NCBI GenBank assembly: GCA_029560585.1
Contig: JAKQKQ010000259.1
Location: 1 to 64,000, forward strand
DNA: 64,000 bases
From: Verrucomicrobiota bacterium
GTDB lineage: Bacteria; Verrucomicrobiota; Verrucomicrobiia; JADLBR01
Direction: 5' to 3'
Shown one piece after another: positions 1 through 8,259 of the stretch; within the stretch, counting starts at the first letter, position 1, and each line of letters begins with the position of its first letter. Under the pieces are notes generated by a model. It saw only the letters and a list, made by a program, of their open reading frames with translations, had not been told where the DNA came from and searched no databases. A program made the position numbers and the translations under genes.

Positions 1-52
1 CCATCACGCTCAACCGTTCCCTCTCCTTCCGACTCATCCTTAACGTCTCCAT
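1..52 (-). CDS. N-terminal fragment of a putative IS transposase (cut by window edge)
   Basis: Reading leftwards from an ATG at 52, the first 17 codons give METLRMSRKERERLSVM before the window ends. This resembles the start of helix-turn-helix transposases of the ISNCY type, which begin with a short M-S-x-K-E-x-x-R-L segment; that comparison is from memory of the family. The adjacent GGGGACATT-type repeats at 86-133 look like the terminus of the same element. Only 17 residues are visible, so the family is tentative. Confidence 0.4.
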   Translation of the reverse strand, partial: METLRMSRKERERLSVM

Positions 53-85
53 TTTGTGGGCAGGGTGGCTGCTGCCGCCTCGCCA

Positions 86-133
86 AAAAGGGGACATTTC
101 TATCGAGTCCAAAAGGGGACATTCTCAAAGAGT
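86..133. repeat. Tandem AAAAGGGGACATT repeat, probable insertion-sequence end
   Basis: Two 23-nt units, 86-108 and 111-133, both begin AAAAGGGGACATT and both end in GAGT or AGAGT. A third, inverted and weaker match (AAATGTCC, then ATTTCTATAGAG) lies at 182-212. Repeated GGGGACATTT motifs are typical of IS termini. Together with the transposase-like start at 1-52, this suggests that an insertion sequence occupies the left edge of the window and that its right boundary lies near 133-215. Confidence 0.5.
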
Positions 134-155
134 TCCGACACGCCAGAGAACGTTA

Positions 156-184
156 TTGACACGGGACCCGGTGCTTGGCATAAA
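156..184 (+). promoter_or_regulatory. Putative sigma-70-type promoter for the first HTH-EIIA gene
   Basis: TTGACA at 156-161 and CATAAA at 179-184 are separated by 17 bp, a near-consensus arrangement. They lie about 50 bp upstream of the ATG at 233. The site sits right beside the IS end, so it may be an outward-reading promoter supplied by the element or created at the junction. No transcription data are available. Confidence 0.45.
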
Positions 185-232
185 TGTCCAGAAATATCCA
201 TTTCTATAGAGTTTTAGGATATTTTAGGCAGA

Positions 233-937
233 ATGAAGTTAACTGTCAGAGATGTGTCCGAAATGTTGGACGTTTCGGAAAAGACGGTATACCGGTGGTT
301 GACGGAGCGGAAACTGCCGGGCTATCGGATGAGCGGCCAGTATCGGTTCAGCCGCGCCGAAGTTCTGGAGTGGGCGACGGCCAACAAACTCAACGTGTCG
401 GTGGGTGCGCTGCAGGAGGCAGAGGAGCAGGGGCAGCCCCTGCCGACGCTCGCCGATGGTCTTCAGGTGGGGGGCATCTTTTATCGGCTCGGGGGTTCGG
501 ACAAGGAGTCCGCGCTCCGGAGCGTCGTGGAGGTCGTGCGGTTGCCGGATGAGGTGGATCGGGAGTTTCTGCTGCAGGTGCTTCTTGCGCGGGAGCAGTT
601 GGCCTCGACCGGCATTGGGGATGGCATCGCCATTCCGCACGCGCGCAATCCGATCGTGCTGCATTTGGAGAAGCCGTTGGTCGCGCTGTGTTTCCTGGAG
701 CGGGCCATCGATTTCGGCGCATTGGATGGTCGGCCGGTGCAGACTTTGTTTGCCGTGATCAGCCCGAGCGTGCGCGCGCATCTGCATCTGCTTTCGCGGG
801 TCTCGTTTGCGCTGCGCGATCCAGAATTCAAGGCGCTGCTGCTGGCGCAGGCGGGTCGCGAGGAATTGCTGGTGGCGATTCGGCGGATCAGCGCCAGCCA
901 GCCAAGGCCGCACGGGGTTCAAACTGCGGATGGATAG
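233..937 (+). CDS. HTH domain fused to PtsN-like EIIA domain (putative regulator of the Ehr-type operon)
   Basis: This 234-aa protein has two parts. Residues 1-50 are a small excisionase/MerR-like DNA-binding domain (LTVRDVSEMLDVSEKTVYRW, then GQYRFSRAEVLEW). Residues from about 78 to 225 match the fructose/nitrogen-type EIIA fold, with the phosphorylatable histidine at H136 in GIAIPHAR and a later S-x-x-x-R-A-H-L-H-L-L-x-R segment. EIIA-Ntr proteins normally take phosphate from NPr/HPr and act as regulators. The fusion suggests a DNA-binding protein controlled by a phosphorelay. No EIIB, EIIC, HPr or EI gene is nearby, so sugar transport is unlikely. It precedes the NuoL-like gene by 60 bp and is probably co-transcribed with it. 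Confidence 0.8.
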   Translation: MKLTVRDVSEMLDVSEKTVYRWLTERKLPGYRMSGQYRFSRAEVLEWATANKLNVSVGALQEAEEQGQPLPTLADGLQVGGIFYRLGGSDKESALRSVVEVVRLPDEVDREFLLQVLLAREQLASTGIGDGIAIPHARNPIVLHLEKPLVALCFLERAIDFGALDGRPVQTLFAVISPSVRAHLHLLSRVSFALRDPEFKALLLAQAGREELLVAIRRISASQPRPHGVQTADG

Positions 938-997
938 GTTCGCTCAAAGAAGATCTGGAGGGGCGAACTGGGCTGAGCTGGGAGAACCCATGGGGGT

Positions 998-2950
998 GTG
1001 TCCGTGAGCCCGGGCGCGGTGCTTCTCGTTGCTGCCTGCGCTGTCGCGCTCAGTCTGTTGGGCGCGGTCCGTGCGCCGCGCTGGTGGCTGGCGTCGTTGC
1101 TCGTGGGTTCATTTGCCGCGCTTATCGCGGGGGCGTGGGTGCTGGGCGCGGGGGTCGCCTGGGAGTGGCGGAGCGCATTTCGGATCGCCGGGGAGCCGTT
1201 GCACCTGCGGCTGGATGGCGTGAGCGCGCTATTTCTGGTCGCGGTCGCGGTGGTGGGCGGTGCCGGTGCCGCATATTCGAGGGAGTATTGGGGGGATCGG
1301 GCTCATCCCGTTTCGGCGGGGGCGGGCCGGTGGTGGTGGAGTGCGCTGCAGTTCTGCATGGGGCTGCTATTGCTGTGCTCCAACGGCCTCCATTTTCTCA
1401 TGGCATGGGAGGCGTTCGCCATCAGTGGCTATTTCCTCATCACCCTCGATCGGCAGAAGACCGAGGTCCGGTCGGCGGGCTGGCTCTATCTGGCGGCATC
1501 GCACGCGGGCACGCTGGGGCTGTTCGCGTTTTTTGCGTTGCTGGCCGCGCGCACGGGGACCTGGGACCTGGGACCGGTGCGCGATCAGGCGGGGTTGGCG
1601 CCGTTGTTCTGGCTGGCGCTGGTGGGCTTTGGCGTGAAGGCCGGCATGTTTCCGCTGCACATCTGGCTGCCGTCGGCGCACGCGAATGCGCCGAGCCACG
1701 TCTCCGCGATCCTCTCGGGGGTGGCGATCAAGATGGGCATTTATGGCATCGTGCGTTTCAGCGGTTGGCTGCCGTCGTCGGCGGGGACCGGGTGGGTCGT
1801 CGCTCTGTTGGGCGTGGTGAGCGCGGTGCTGGGCGTGGCGTTTGCGCTGGGGCAGCACGACATCAAGAGGCTCTTGGCCTATCACAGCGTCGAGAACATC
1901 GGGATCATCTTGATCGGGGTTGGGTTTGCGATGGTGGCGTCGGTGCACGGTCATCCGGCATGGGGGCCCCTGGCTCTGGCGGGGGGGCTCCTGCACGTGT
2001 GGAACCATGCGCTGTTCAAATCGCTGCTGTTCTTTGGCGCCGGGTCGGTGGTGCACGCGGTTGGCACGAGGGAGATGAGCCTGCTCGGCGGTTTGTGGCG
2101 GCGGATGCCGTGGACGGCGTCACTGTTCGCGTTGGGCGCGGTGGCGATTTCTGGGCTGCCGCCGCTGAATGGATTCGTGAGCGAGTGGCTCATCTATCTG
2201 GGATTATTCGATGCGGTCAACCAACCGGGTGCTGCGGTCTGGGCGGCAATACCCGCCATCGTGCTGCTGGCGATGACCGGTGCGCTGGCGCTGGCTTGTT
2301 TCGTGAAGGTCTGCGGCGTGGTATTTCTTGGGGCGCCACGGGCACAGTCGGCCAAAGGGGCGCACGAGTGCGGCCTTTGGATGCGCGGATCGATGGTCGT
2401 CCTGGCCGCGGGCTGCGTGGCGATAGGACTGGTACCCGTCGTTTTTTGGAGGGCGACACACTCGGCGGTGGCGGCATGGCAGGGGGCGTGGGGCGGGGAT
2501 CCGGCCCCGGAATCATTGGCGACGCTGGGCCTGATCCATCTGACGCTGGCCGCATCGGCGGTCGCGGGGGCGGTCTGGCTGTGGCGGCGGGCGCGGCGGG
2601 GTGGCTGTGTGCGCGGGCCGACCTGGGACTGTGGCTATGCGGCGCCGACGGCGCGGATGCAATACACGGCGGGTTCGTTCGCGGGCATCATCACGGAATG
2701 GTTTGCGTGGATCCTTCAGCCGCGGCGGCACGCGCATCGGCCCGAGGGTGTTTTTCCCCGGCATGCCTTTTTTGAAGAGCACACGCCGGAGACCGTCCTG
2801 GAGCGCGTGATCGAACCGGTCGGGCGGGGCGTGATGCTGGTCTCTGGACTGGCCCGGCGATTGCAGCACGGGAGCGTGCAAGCCTATGTGCTTTATCTGA
2901 TCGTGGGTCTGGCGGCCGTGGCGGCCATGGCGTTGGCTTGGTGCGGGTGA
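998..2950 (+). CDS. NuoL/HyfB-like ion-translocating membrane subunit, Ehr-type complex 1
   Basis: This 650-aa hydrophobic protein of the proton-conducting antiporter-like family starts at GTG 998; GTG 1004 is an alternative. The hallmark charged residues are present: E138 in the MAWEAFAISGYF helix and K214 in GVKAGMFPLHIWLP, followed by a second lysine helix (GVAIKMGIYGI). The WDCGYAAPTARMQYTAGSF segment and the long tail are typical of hydrogenase-4 component B or NuoL relatives. By family it should form a proton or sodium channel driven by the redox arm of the complex. It is separated from the other membrane subunits by a second HTH-EIIA gene, which is unusual. Confidence 0.88.
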   Translation: MSVSPGAVLLVAACAVALSLLGAVRAPRWWLASLLVGSFAALIAGAWVLGAGVAWEWRSAFRIAGEPLHLRLDGVSALFLVAVAVVGGAGAAYSREYWGDRAHPVSAGAGRWWWSALQFCMGLLLLCSNGLHFLMAWEAFAISGYFLITLDRQKTEVRSAGWLYLAASHAGTLGLFAFFALLAARTGTWDLGPVRDQAGLAPLFWLALVGFGVKAGMFPLHIWLPSAHANAPSHVSAILSGVAIKMGIYGIVRFSGWLPSSAGTGWVVALLGVVSAVLGVAFALGQHDIKRLLAYHSVENIGIILIGVGFAMVASVHGHPAWGPLALAGGLLHVWNHALFKSLLFFGAGSVVHAVGTREMSLLGGLWRRMPWTASLFALGAVAISGLPPLNGFVSEWLIYLGLFDAVNQPGAAVWAAIPAIVLLAMTGALALACFVKVCGVVFLGAPRAQSAKGAHECGLWMRGSMVVLAAGCVAIGLVPVVFWRATHSAVAAWQGAWGGDPAPESLATLGLIHLTLAASAVAGAVWLWRRARRGGCVRGPTWDCGYAAPTARMQYTAGSFAGIITEWFAWILQPRRHAHRPEGVFPRHAFFEEHTPETVLERVIEPVGRGVMLVSGLARRLQHGSVQAYVLYLIVGLAAVAAMALAWCG

Positions 2951-2995
2951 AGGGGAGCGAGGCCGGTGAATGGAATAGCGGATTACTGACGAATC

Positions 2996-3703
2996 ATGTA
3001 TTTAAATCTGGTTGAGATAGCCGAGTCGTTCGGTGTTGCAGAGAGGGTCGTCGAAGACTGGATACGCGACGAGGGCCTTCCGCATGTTCCGGATCGTGGA
3101 CGACTGTTATTTGACCGGGCGCGCGTGGTCCAGTGGGCGACCGAGCACGGGTTGGCGGCGCGGGCGGGATTCCTCGCCCCCGAAAACGCGGCGTTCAAGA
3201 CTGGTTTTGCGCTGGGGCCGATGTTGCGGGCCGGTGGGATCTGGCGCGATGTTCCCGCCGGGGGCGTGATCGGGGTTCTGGAACGGGTGATCGGCTCCCT
3301 GGCGGGAGTTCCCGGGCCCGTGCGCGCGCTGTTGGCGCAACGATTGAAGTCCGACGGCGGTGTCAATTGGGCGCCTGTGGGCCTGGGGTTCGCCCTGCCT
3401 CATTTCAGCACGCGGGTTACGCTGGGACCGGGCGGGGGCGTGGTCGCTCTGGTATTGTTGCGCGACGCATTGCCGGTGGCGGAGGCGCCGGCCGATCTCG
3501 TGCCGGTGAGGCGGCTTTTCTTTTTTGTTCCGCCTTCGCCGCGCGCGCATCTCGATACGCTGGGGCGGCTCAGTCGGGCGATCGTGAGGGGGCCTTTGCG
3601 CGACGCGGTGGAGAAGGGCGCGGCTGACGAGGAAGTTTTTCGGGCGCTGGATGCGGCCGACGCATCCGGCGGCACCGGGCAAGAAAGCGGGGATCCTTCG
3701 TGA
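2996..3703 (+). CDS. Second HTH-EIIA fusion protein inside the Ehr-type operon
   Basis: This 235-aa protein has the same architecture as the gene at 233-937: an N-terminal helix-turn-helix region (residues 1-52, LVEIAESFGVAERVVEDWIR) and a diverged EIIA-like domain. A histidine is kept at H136 in GFALPHFST, the same residue number as in the first copy. The domain retains the late P-S-P-R-A-H-L-D-T-L-G-R-L-S-R segment, but the rest has diverged strongly. The two are probably paralogues from duplication. Its position between the NuoL-like and NuoH-like genes, 45 bp and 75 bp from its neighbours, ties it to the complex. Whether it regulates transcription or enzyme activity cannot be told from sequence. 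Confidence 0.72.
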   Translation: MYLNLVEIAESFGVAERVVEDWIRDEGLPHVPDRGRLLFDRARVVQWATEHGLAARAGFLAPENAAFKTGFALGPMLRAGGIWRDVPAGGVIGVLERVIGSLAGVPGPVRALLAQRLKSDGGVNWAPVGLGFALPHFSTRVTLGPGGGVVALVLLRDALPVAEAPADLVPVRRLFFFVPPSPRAHLDTLGRLSRAIVRGPLRDAVEKGAADEEVFRALDAADASGGTGQESGDPS

Positions 3704-3778
3704 GGTTGGCTGGGTTCAGCAGGTTGCTGGCTCCGTCGCCCCAGCGTGGCCGATCCCGGCCCTTGATGGGAGCATGCG

Positions 3779-4687
3779 ATGATTGCGGTGCTTGACTTCG
3801 CTTCCCGGCTATTGGTGTGGCTTCTGGTAGCACCGCTGCTGCCCGGCATCATCAACAGGGTCAAGGCGTGGGTGGCGGGGCGGCAGGGGCCGCCGGTGCT
3901 GCAACTCTACTATGATCTGGCGCGCCTGTGGCGGAAGGGCGTCGTGCTGAGCACGCTCGCCTCGCCGGGTTTTGTGGCCGGGCCAGCCGTCGCGTGGCTG
4001 GCGGTGGTGGCGGCGGCGCTGCTAATGCCGCTGGGTTCGCTCGGCGGAACTCTGAGTTTTCGCGGCGACGTGATCCTGCTGGTCTACCTGCTGGCACTGG
4101 CGCGTTTCTGCACGGCCTGGGCGGCCCTGGAAACGGGATCGGCATTCGAGGGGATGGGCGCGGCGCGGGAAGTGAGCTACGCCGTACTCGCGGAGGCGTC
4201 GGTGATCACGGCGGTGCTGGTCTTGGGTGTGCAAAGCGGAACCGTGTCATTGGCCGCCATGTTGGGTCCCTCTGCCGGGACCGGTTCCGTGTTGTTGGCC
4301 GTTGGATTGTTCATGGTTCTGTTGGCCGAGAATTGCCGGGTGCCGTTCGACGATCCCAACACCCATCTGGAATTGACGATGATTCACGAGGTGATGGTGC
4401 TGGACCACAGCGGGCCGCCTTTGGCCGCGGTGCTCCATGGGGCCGCGATCAAGCTGATGCTGTTCTCCGTGCTGCTGGTTCAGGCTGTCTTGCCCCTGGG
4501 TGACATGCGCGCGGCAACGGCCTGGGCGGTGCTGGTCGCGGGCGTGCTGGCGGTGACCGTCGCGGTCGGCCTGGTGGAATCGCTGCTGGCGCGCTACGCG
4601 TTCCGCAGGGTGCCGTTGTTGCTCACGACCGGATTCCTGCTCTGCCTTTTCTCCTTGCTGGTGGCGTGGAAGGGGGGCTCCGCATGA
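3779..4687 (+). CDS. NuoH/HyfC-like membrane subunit, Ehr-type complex 1
   Basis: This 302-aa integral membrane protein belongs to the respiratory complex I subunit 1 family. The diagnostic cytoplasmic loop is present (AENCRVPFDDPNTHLELTMIHE), as is the early R-x-G-P-P-V-L-Q-x-Y-Y-D-L segment that contacts the redox arm. In this superfamily NuoH joins the redox module to the ion-pumping module. ATG 3779 was chosen because an overlapping ATG at 3774 is out of frame. The stop overlaps the next start in an ATGA, indicating translational coupling. Confidence 0.88.
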   Translation: MIAVLDFASRLLVWLLVAPLLPGIINRVKAWVAGRQGPPVLQLYYDLARLWRKGVVLSTLASPGFVAGPAVAWLAVVAAALLMPLGSLGGTLSFRGDVILLVYLLALARFCTAWAALETGSAFEGMGAAREVSYAVLAEASVITAVLVLGVQSGTVSLAAMLGPSAGTGSVLLAVGLFMVLLAENCRVPFDDPNTHLELTMIHEVMVLDHSGPPLAAVLHGAAIKLMLFSVLLVQAVLPLGDMRAATAWAVLVAGVLAVTVAVGLVESLLARYAFRRVPLLLTTGFLLCLFSLLVAWKGGSA

Positions 4688-5325
4688 CAGGGCACCTGAA
4701 TGTGCTGATCGGGCTGGCCATGGGCCTGAATCTCGTCGCACTGGGCAGCAGCCGACTGCCGTCGCTGATCCGCCTGGCGGCGATGCAGGGCGTGGTGCTG
4801 GGCATCATGCCGCTGGTCATGGGGCACGCTCCGGGTGCGATGGTAATGCTGGTGGCGGTGGCCACTGTGGCCATCAAAGGCTTTGTGATCCCGTGGCTGT
4901 TGCGCCGCGCGATGCGCGCCGCCAACATCGATCGCGACCTGTTTCCTCTCATTGGATTCCTGCAATCGTTGCTGCTCGGCGCGGCCGGGATGATCGGGGC
5001 GGTGGTGCTGGCGCGATGGCTGCCCCTCCTGCCGGAACACCACGAGTCGCTGCTGGTGGCCGGCGCGCTGGCGTCGGTTTTCACCGGCCTGTTGCTGCTC
5101 ATCGGGCGGTCCAAGGCCATTTCGCAGGTCTGCGGCTATCTCATTTTGGAAAATGGCATTTATCTTTTTGGTCTACTGCTGATCCGGTCGACCCCGCTCC
5201 TGGTGGAGGGGGGCATCCTGCTGGATCTTACCGTGGCGGTTTTCGTGACGGGCATCATCGTGGACCGGATCCAACGGGCGTTCGACTCGCTCGACACCCG
5301 AAAACTGACTGTGCTCCGAGAATGA
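4684..5325 (+). CDS. HyfE-like membrane subunit, Ehr-type complex 1
   Basis: This 213-aa, almost wholly hydrophobic protein resembles hydrogenase-4 component E. The C-terminal half (LILENGIYLFGLLL, then VEGGILLDLTVAVFVTGII) corresponds to a NuoK-like unit with its membrane-buried glutamate in LENG. The N-terminal half adds further helices. ATG 4684 overlaps the preceding stop (ATGA) and is preferred over an in-frame upstream start at 4666, which would lie inside the previous gene. Its own stop overlaps the next start in the same way. Confidence 0.82.
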   Translation: MTGHLNVLIGLAMGLNLVALGSSRLPSLIRLAAMQGVVLGIMPLVMGHAPGAMVMLVAVATVAIKGFVIPWLLRRAMRAANIDRDLFPLIGFLQSLLLGAAGMIGAVVLARWLPLLPEHHESLLVAGALASVFTGLLLLIGRSKAISQVCGYLILENGIYLFGLLLIRSTPLLVEGGILLDLTVAVFVTGIIVDRIQRAFDSLDTRKLTVLRE

Positions 5326-6764
5326 TCGAATCGCTCTTGATTCTGGTGCCGATGCTGGCGGCCGCGGCGGCGGCGGTCTGGCCGGACAATCGCACGCGCC
5401 AATGGTTTTTGCCGGCGGCGGGGCTGGCGCACGCGGTGTTGGCGGTCGGGCTGCTGGTGCATCCGCCGGCGGCGCCGATGCACGCGTGGATCGGTTTCGA
5501 TCCGCTGGCCCGGGCGATGTTGCCGGCGGTGTCGCTGCTATTCCTGGGGTGCGCGGCCTATGGCGTGCCCTATCTGCGGCTGCGCGCGGAACGATCGAAT
5601 CGCATGTTCGTGGCGGGTTTTCTTGCGGCGCTGGGCCTGATGAGTGCGGCGCACATGGCGAGGCATCTCGGCGTGCTATGGATCGCGACGGAGGCGCTGA
5701 CCCTGGCCTCCGTGCCCCTGCTGCACTTCAACAACACCCCGCGCGCGTTCGAGGCAACGTGGAAATACCTCCTCGTTGGCGGCACGGGCATCGCGCTTTC
5801 GCTGCTGGGATCGTTTTGCCTGGGCTACGCGTCGTTGCACGGGGGCGGCGCGGGCGACCTGACTTTCGCCGCCCTGATGGGGCAGGGCGGCGGTCTTTCT
5901 CGGCCGTGGGTCCTGATCGCATGGGTGCTGCTGCTGGTGGGCTATGGGACGAAGATGGGTTTGGCGCCGATGCACACTTGGAAACCCGATGCCTACGGTG
6001 AGGCGCCGGGGATCGTGGGCGCGATGCTGGCGGGAGGGGTCACTACGGTGGCGTTCACGGCGGTGCTGCGCGTCCGCGCGGTGGTGGATGCCGCCGGCGC
6101 GGGCGTCGTGGCCAATAGGACGCTGCTGGCCATCGGCCTATTCTCGACCCTGGTGGCCGCGCTGTTCCTTCTGTCGACCCGTGATTTCAAACGGATGCTG
6201 GCGTATTCGAGCGTCGAGCACATGGGCATCCTGAGCCTGGGTACGGCGCTGGGTGGCGCGGGCATGTGGGCGGCGTTCTTTCACGTCTGGAACAACAGCA
6301 TGACCAAGGGAGCGCTCTTCCTGAGCGCCGGGAACATCCGTCGCGCGGCGGGGGCGCGAACCATCGATGATGTCGGGGGCATGTCCGTCATCACGCCGCG
6401 GTCGGCGGCGCTGTTTGTGGCGGGGCTGTTTGCGGTGACGGCGTGTCCGCCCTTTGGGCCATTCTTCAGCGAGTTGCTCATCGTGAAGACGGCATTTGGC
6501 ACGGGGCACGGCGGGGCGGCGGGTCTATTTCTGGTCTGTCTGTTGCTGGCGTTTTTCGGTCTGACGCGGGTTGTGTTCGCCATTGTCCATGGTCGGCCGC
6601 GCCATGCCGCGCGGGCTGGTGGACGGCGATTCAAGGAAACGGTGGACGTGCTTGTGCCGCCCCTGGCGATGCTGATTTTTGCGCTGTGGCTTGGGGTGGC
6701 GACGCCGGACGTGCTGCGGGAGGCCTGGTCGGCGGCGGTCAGACAACTGTGTGCGACGCCATGA
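5322..6764 (+). CDS. NuoM/HyfF-like ion-translocating membrane subunit, Ehr-type complex 1
   Basis: This 480-aa antiporter-like subunit starts at ATG 5322, overlapping the previous stop. The longer open frame that begins at 4893 is inside the upstream gene. E124 lies in LWIATEALTLASVPLL and K211 in YGTKMGLAPMHTWKPDAYGEAPG; the TWKPDAYGEAPG form is typical of hydrogenase-4 component F rather than complex I NuoM. A further lysine-bearing helix (FKRMLAYSSVEHMG) and N-N-S-M-T-K-G-A complete the channel signature. It should provide a second proton or sodium path, and is coupled to the large-subunit gene by an ATGA overlap. Confidence 0.88.
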   Translation: MIESLLILVPMLAAAAAAVWPDNRTRQWFLPAAGLAHAVLAVGLLVHPPAAPMHAWIGFDPLARAMLPAVSLLFLGCAAYGVPYLRLRAERSNRMFVAGFLAALGLMSAAHMARHLGVLWIATEALTLASVPLLHFNNTPRAFEATWKYLLVGGTGIALSLLGSFCLGYASLHGGGAGDLTFAALMGQGGGLSRPWVLIAWVLLLVGYGTKMGLAPMHTWKPDAYGEAPGIVGAMLAGGVTTVAFTAVLRVRAVVDAAGAGVVANRTLLAIGLFSTLVAALFLLSTRDFKRMLAYSSVEHMGILSLGTALGGAGMWAAFFHVWNNSMTKGALFLSAGNIRRAAGARTIDDVGGMSVITPRSAALFVAGLFAVTACPPFGPFFSELLIVKTAFGTGHGGAAGLFLVCLLLAFFGLTRVVFAIVHGRPRHAARAGGRRFKETVDVLVPPLAMLIFALWLGVATPDVLREAWSAAVRQLCATP

Positions 6765-8242
6765 GCGACCGAACCCCATTTGCCCTGTTGACGAACGGCA
6801 CGGCGCTTCCATGGGCCGATGTGCCCGAGTCGCCGGTGATCGAGTTTGTGCGCGCCGTTGGTTCCGAACTGGACCGCGGCGGGCGGTTGAGCAGTCTTTT
6901 CGGCGTGGCGGAGGGCGATGCCGTGCGGCTGGTTGCGGTGATAGCCTTCGACGCCGACAGCGTGTTGTCCGTGGGGCGAAGCGAGCCGTTCTCGGCCCGC
7001 TATCCGGCGCTGTCCGCGAGGCATCCGCAGGCGCATCTGTTCGAACGCGAGGTATGGGAGCAGCACGGGGTTGTTCCCGAGGGGCACCCTTGGCTGAAGC
7101 CGGTGCGATTGGACCACGGAAGCGGTCCCGCGGTGATGGATTTCTTCCGCGTGGATGGGCGCGAGATTCACGAGGTGGCCGTCGGCCCGGTGCACGCGGG
7201 CATTATCGAGCCCGGGCACTTTCGTTTTCAATGCGCCGGGGAAGAGGTGGTCCATCTTGAGATCGCGCTGGGCTACCAGCACCGGGGCATCGAGGAAGCG
7301 ATGGCCGGTGGTCCCGGGCGCGCGACGGTCTATCAGATGGAGACCGTGGCGGGCGATTCGACGATTGCCCATGCCACCGCGTATGCCGTGGCCCTCGAGG
7401 CACTGGGGGGGACGGAGGCGCCGTTGCGTGCCCAATGGCTGCGGGCGATCGCCCTCGAACTGGAACGGCTGGCCAACCACACGGGCGACCTCGGGGCCTT
7501 GGCTGGAGACGTGGCATTCCTGCCGACGTCCTCGGCGTGCGGCAAGATCCGCGGCGATTTCCTCAACCTGACGGCGATCCTCTGCGGGAATAGGTTCGGG
7601 CGGGGGCTGGTCCGGCCCGGCGGCTGTGCGATGGATCTCGAGCCGGAGCGCCTGGGCCGGTTGCGCGAACGCCTGGGGGTGGCGTTGGCCGACGTGGATC
7701 AGGCGGCGGCGTGGCTGTGGGACGCCGCGTCGGTGCGGGCGCGGTTTGAAGGCACCGGGCGCCTGGACGGCAGGCAGGCTGCCGAAATCGGCCTTGTCGG
7801 ACCACCGGCGCGCGCGTGCGGCCTGGTGCGGGACGGGCGGTTCGATCATCCCATCGGCTGGCATCGTTTCGCGCAGGTCCCCGTCTCGGTTTGGCCGGAC
7901 GGGGACGTGTTTGCGCGCGCGCGCGTGCGGTGGTTAGAGACACAGCGATCGGGCGAATTCCTGAGGGAACAGTTGGAGGCCGGGCCGGAGGGCGACGCCC
8001 GGGGCGGATTGGCCGCTGCGGCAGCCGACACCCTCGCGGTGGCATTGGTCGAAGGGTGGCGTGGCGAGGTCTGTCACGTGGCGCTCACGGATGGGGCGGG
8101 GCGGCTGCGGCGCTACAAGATCACCGATCCGTCATTCCACAACTGGACGGGTTTGGCCCTCGCGCTGCGGGGGCAGGCCATATCGGATTTTCCGCTCTGC
8201 AATAAGAGTTTCAACCTGAGCTATTGTGGCTTTGACCTATAG
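6761..8242 (+). CDS. NuoC-NuoD fused large subunit lacking NiFe ligands, Ehr-type complex 1
   Basis: This 493-aa protein starts at the ATGA overlap (6761). Residues 1-125 are a 30-kDa NuoC-like domain; the rest is a hydrogenase-large-subunit/NuoD-like domain (VGPVHAGIIEPGHF at about 141-154, NKSFNLSY near the C-terminus). In true NiFe enzymes the metal is held by an N-terminal CxxC and a C-terminal DPCxxC. Here those positions read AGDS (197-200) and DPSFHNW (456-462), so all four cysteines are missing. Known Ehr-type complexes show the same loss. The protein therefore probably forms a redox or quinone-like pocket rather than a hydrogen-active centre. Its substrate is unknown. Confidence 0.85.
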   Translation: MSDRTPFALLTNGTALPWADVPESPVIEFVRAVGSELDRGGRLSSLFGVAEGDAVRLVAVIAFDADSVLSVGRSEPFSARYPALSARHPQAHLFEREVWEQHGVVPEGHPWLKPVRLDHGSGPAVMDFFRVDGREIHEVAVGPVHAGIIEPGHFRFQCAGEEVVHLEIALGYQHRGIEEAMAGGPGRATVYQMETVAGDSTIAHATAYAVALEALGGTEAPLRAQWLRAIALELERLANHTGDLGALAGDVAFLPTSSACGKIRGDFLNLTAILCGNRFGRGLVRPGGCAMDLEPERLGRLRERLGVALADVDQAAAWLWDAASVRARFEGTGRLDGRQAAEIGLVGPPARACGLVRDGRFDHPIGWHRFAQVPVSVWPDGDVFARARVRWLETQRSGEFLREQLEAGPEGDARGGLAAAAADTLAVALVEGWRGEVCHVALTDGAGRLRRYKITDPSFHNWTGLALALRGQAISDFPLCNKSFNLSYCGFDL

Positions 8243-8259
8243 AGTAGCGCGGTGCGGCA

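Noticed and set aside
688-2775. A 695-codon plus-strand open frame
   Set aside because: It overlaps the HTH-EIIA and NuoL-like genes in another frame; its glycine/arginine-rich translation is the usual artefact of GC-rich DNA.
233-3703. Sugar phosphotransferase system
   Set aside because: Only EIIA-like domains occur, each fused to a DNA-binding domain. No EIIB, EIIC, HPr or EI gene is nearby.
6281-7864. A 527-codon minus-strand open frame
   Set aside because: It is antisense to the well-supported NuoM-like and large-subunit genes, and its translation shows no domain.
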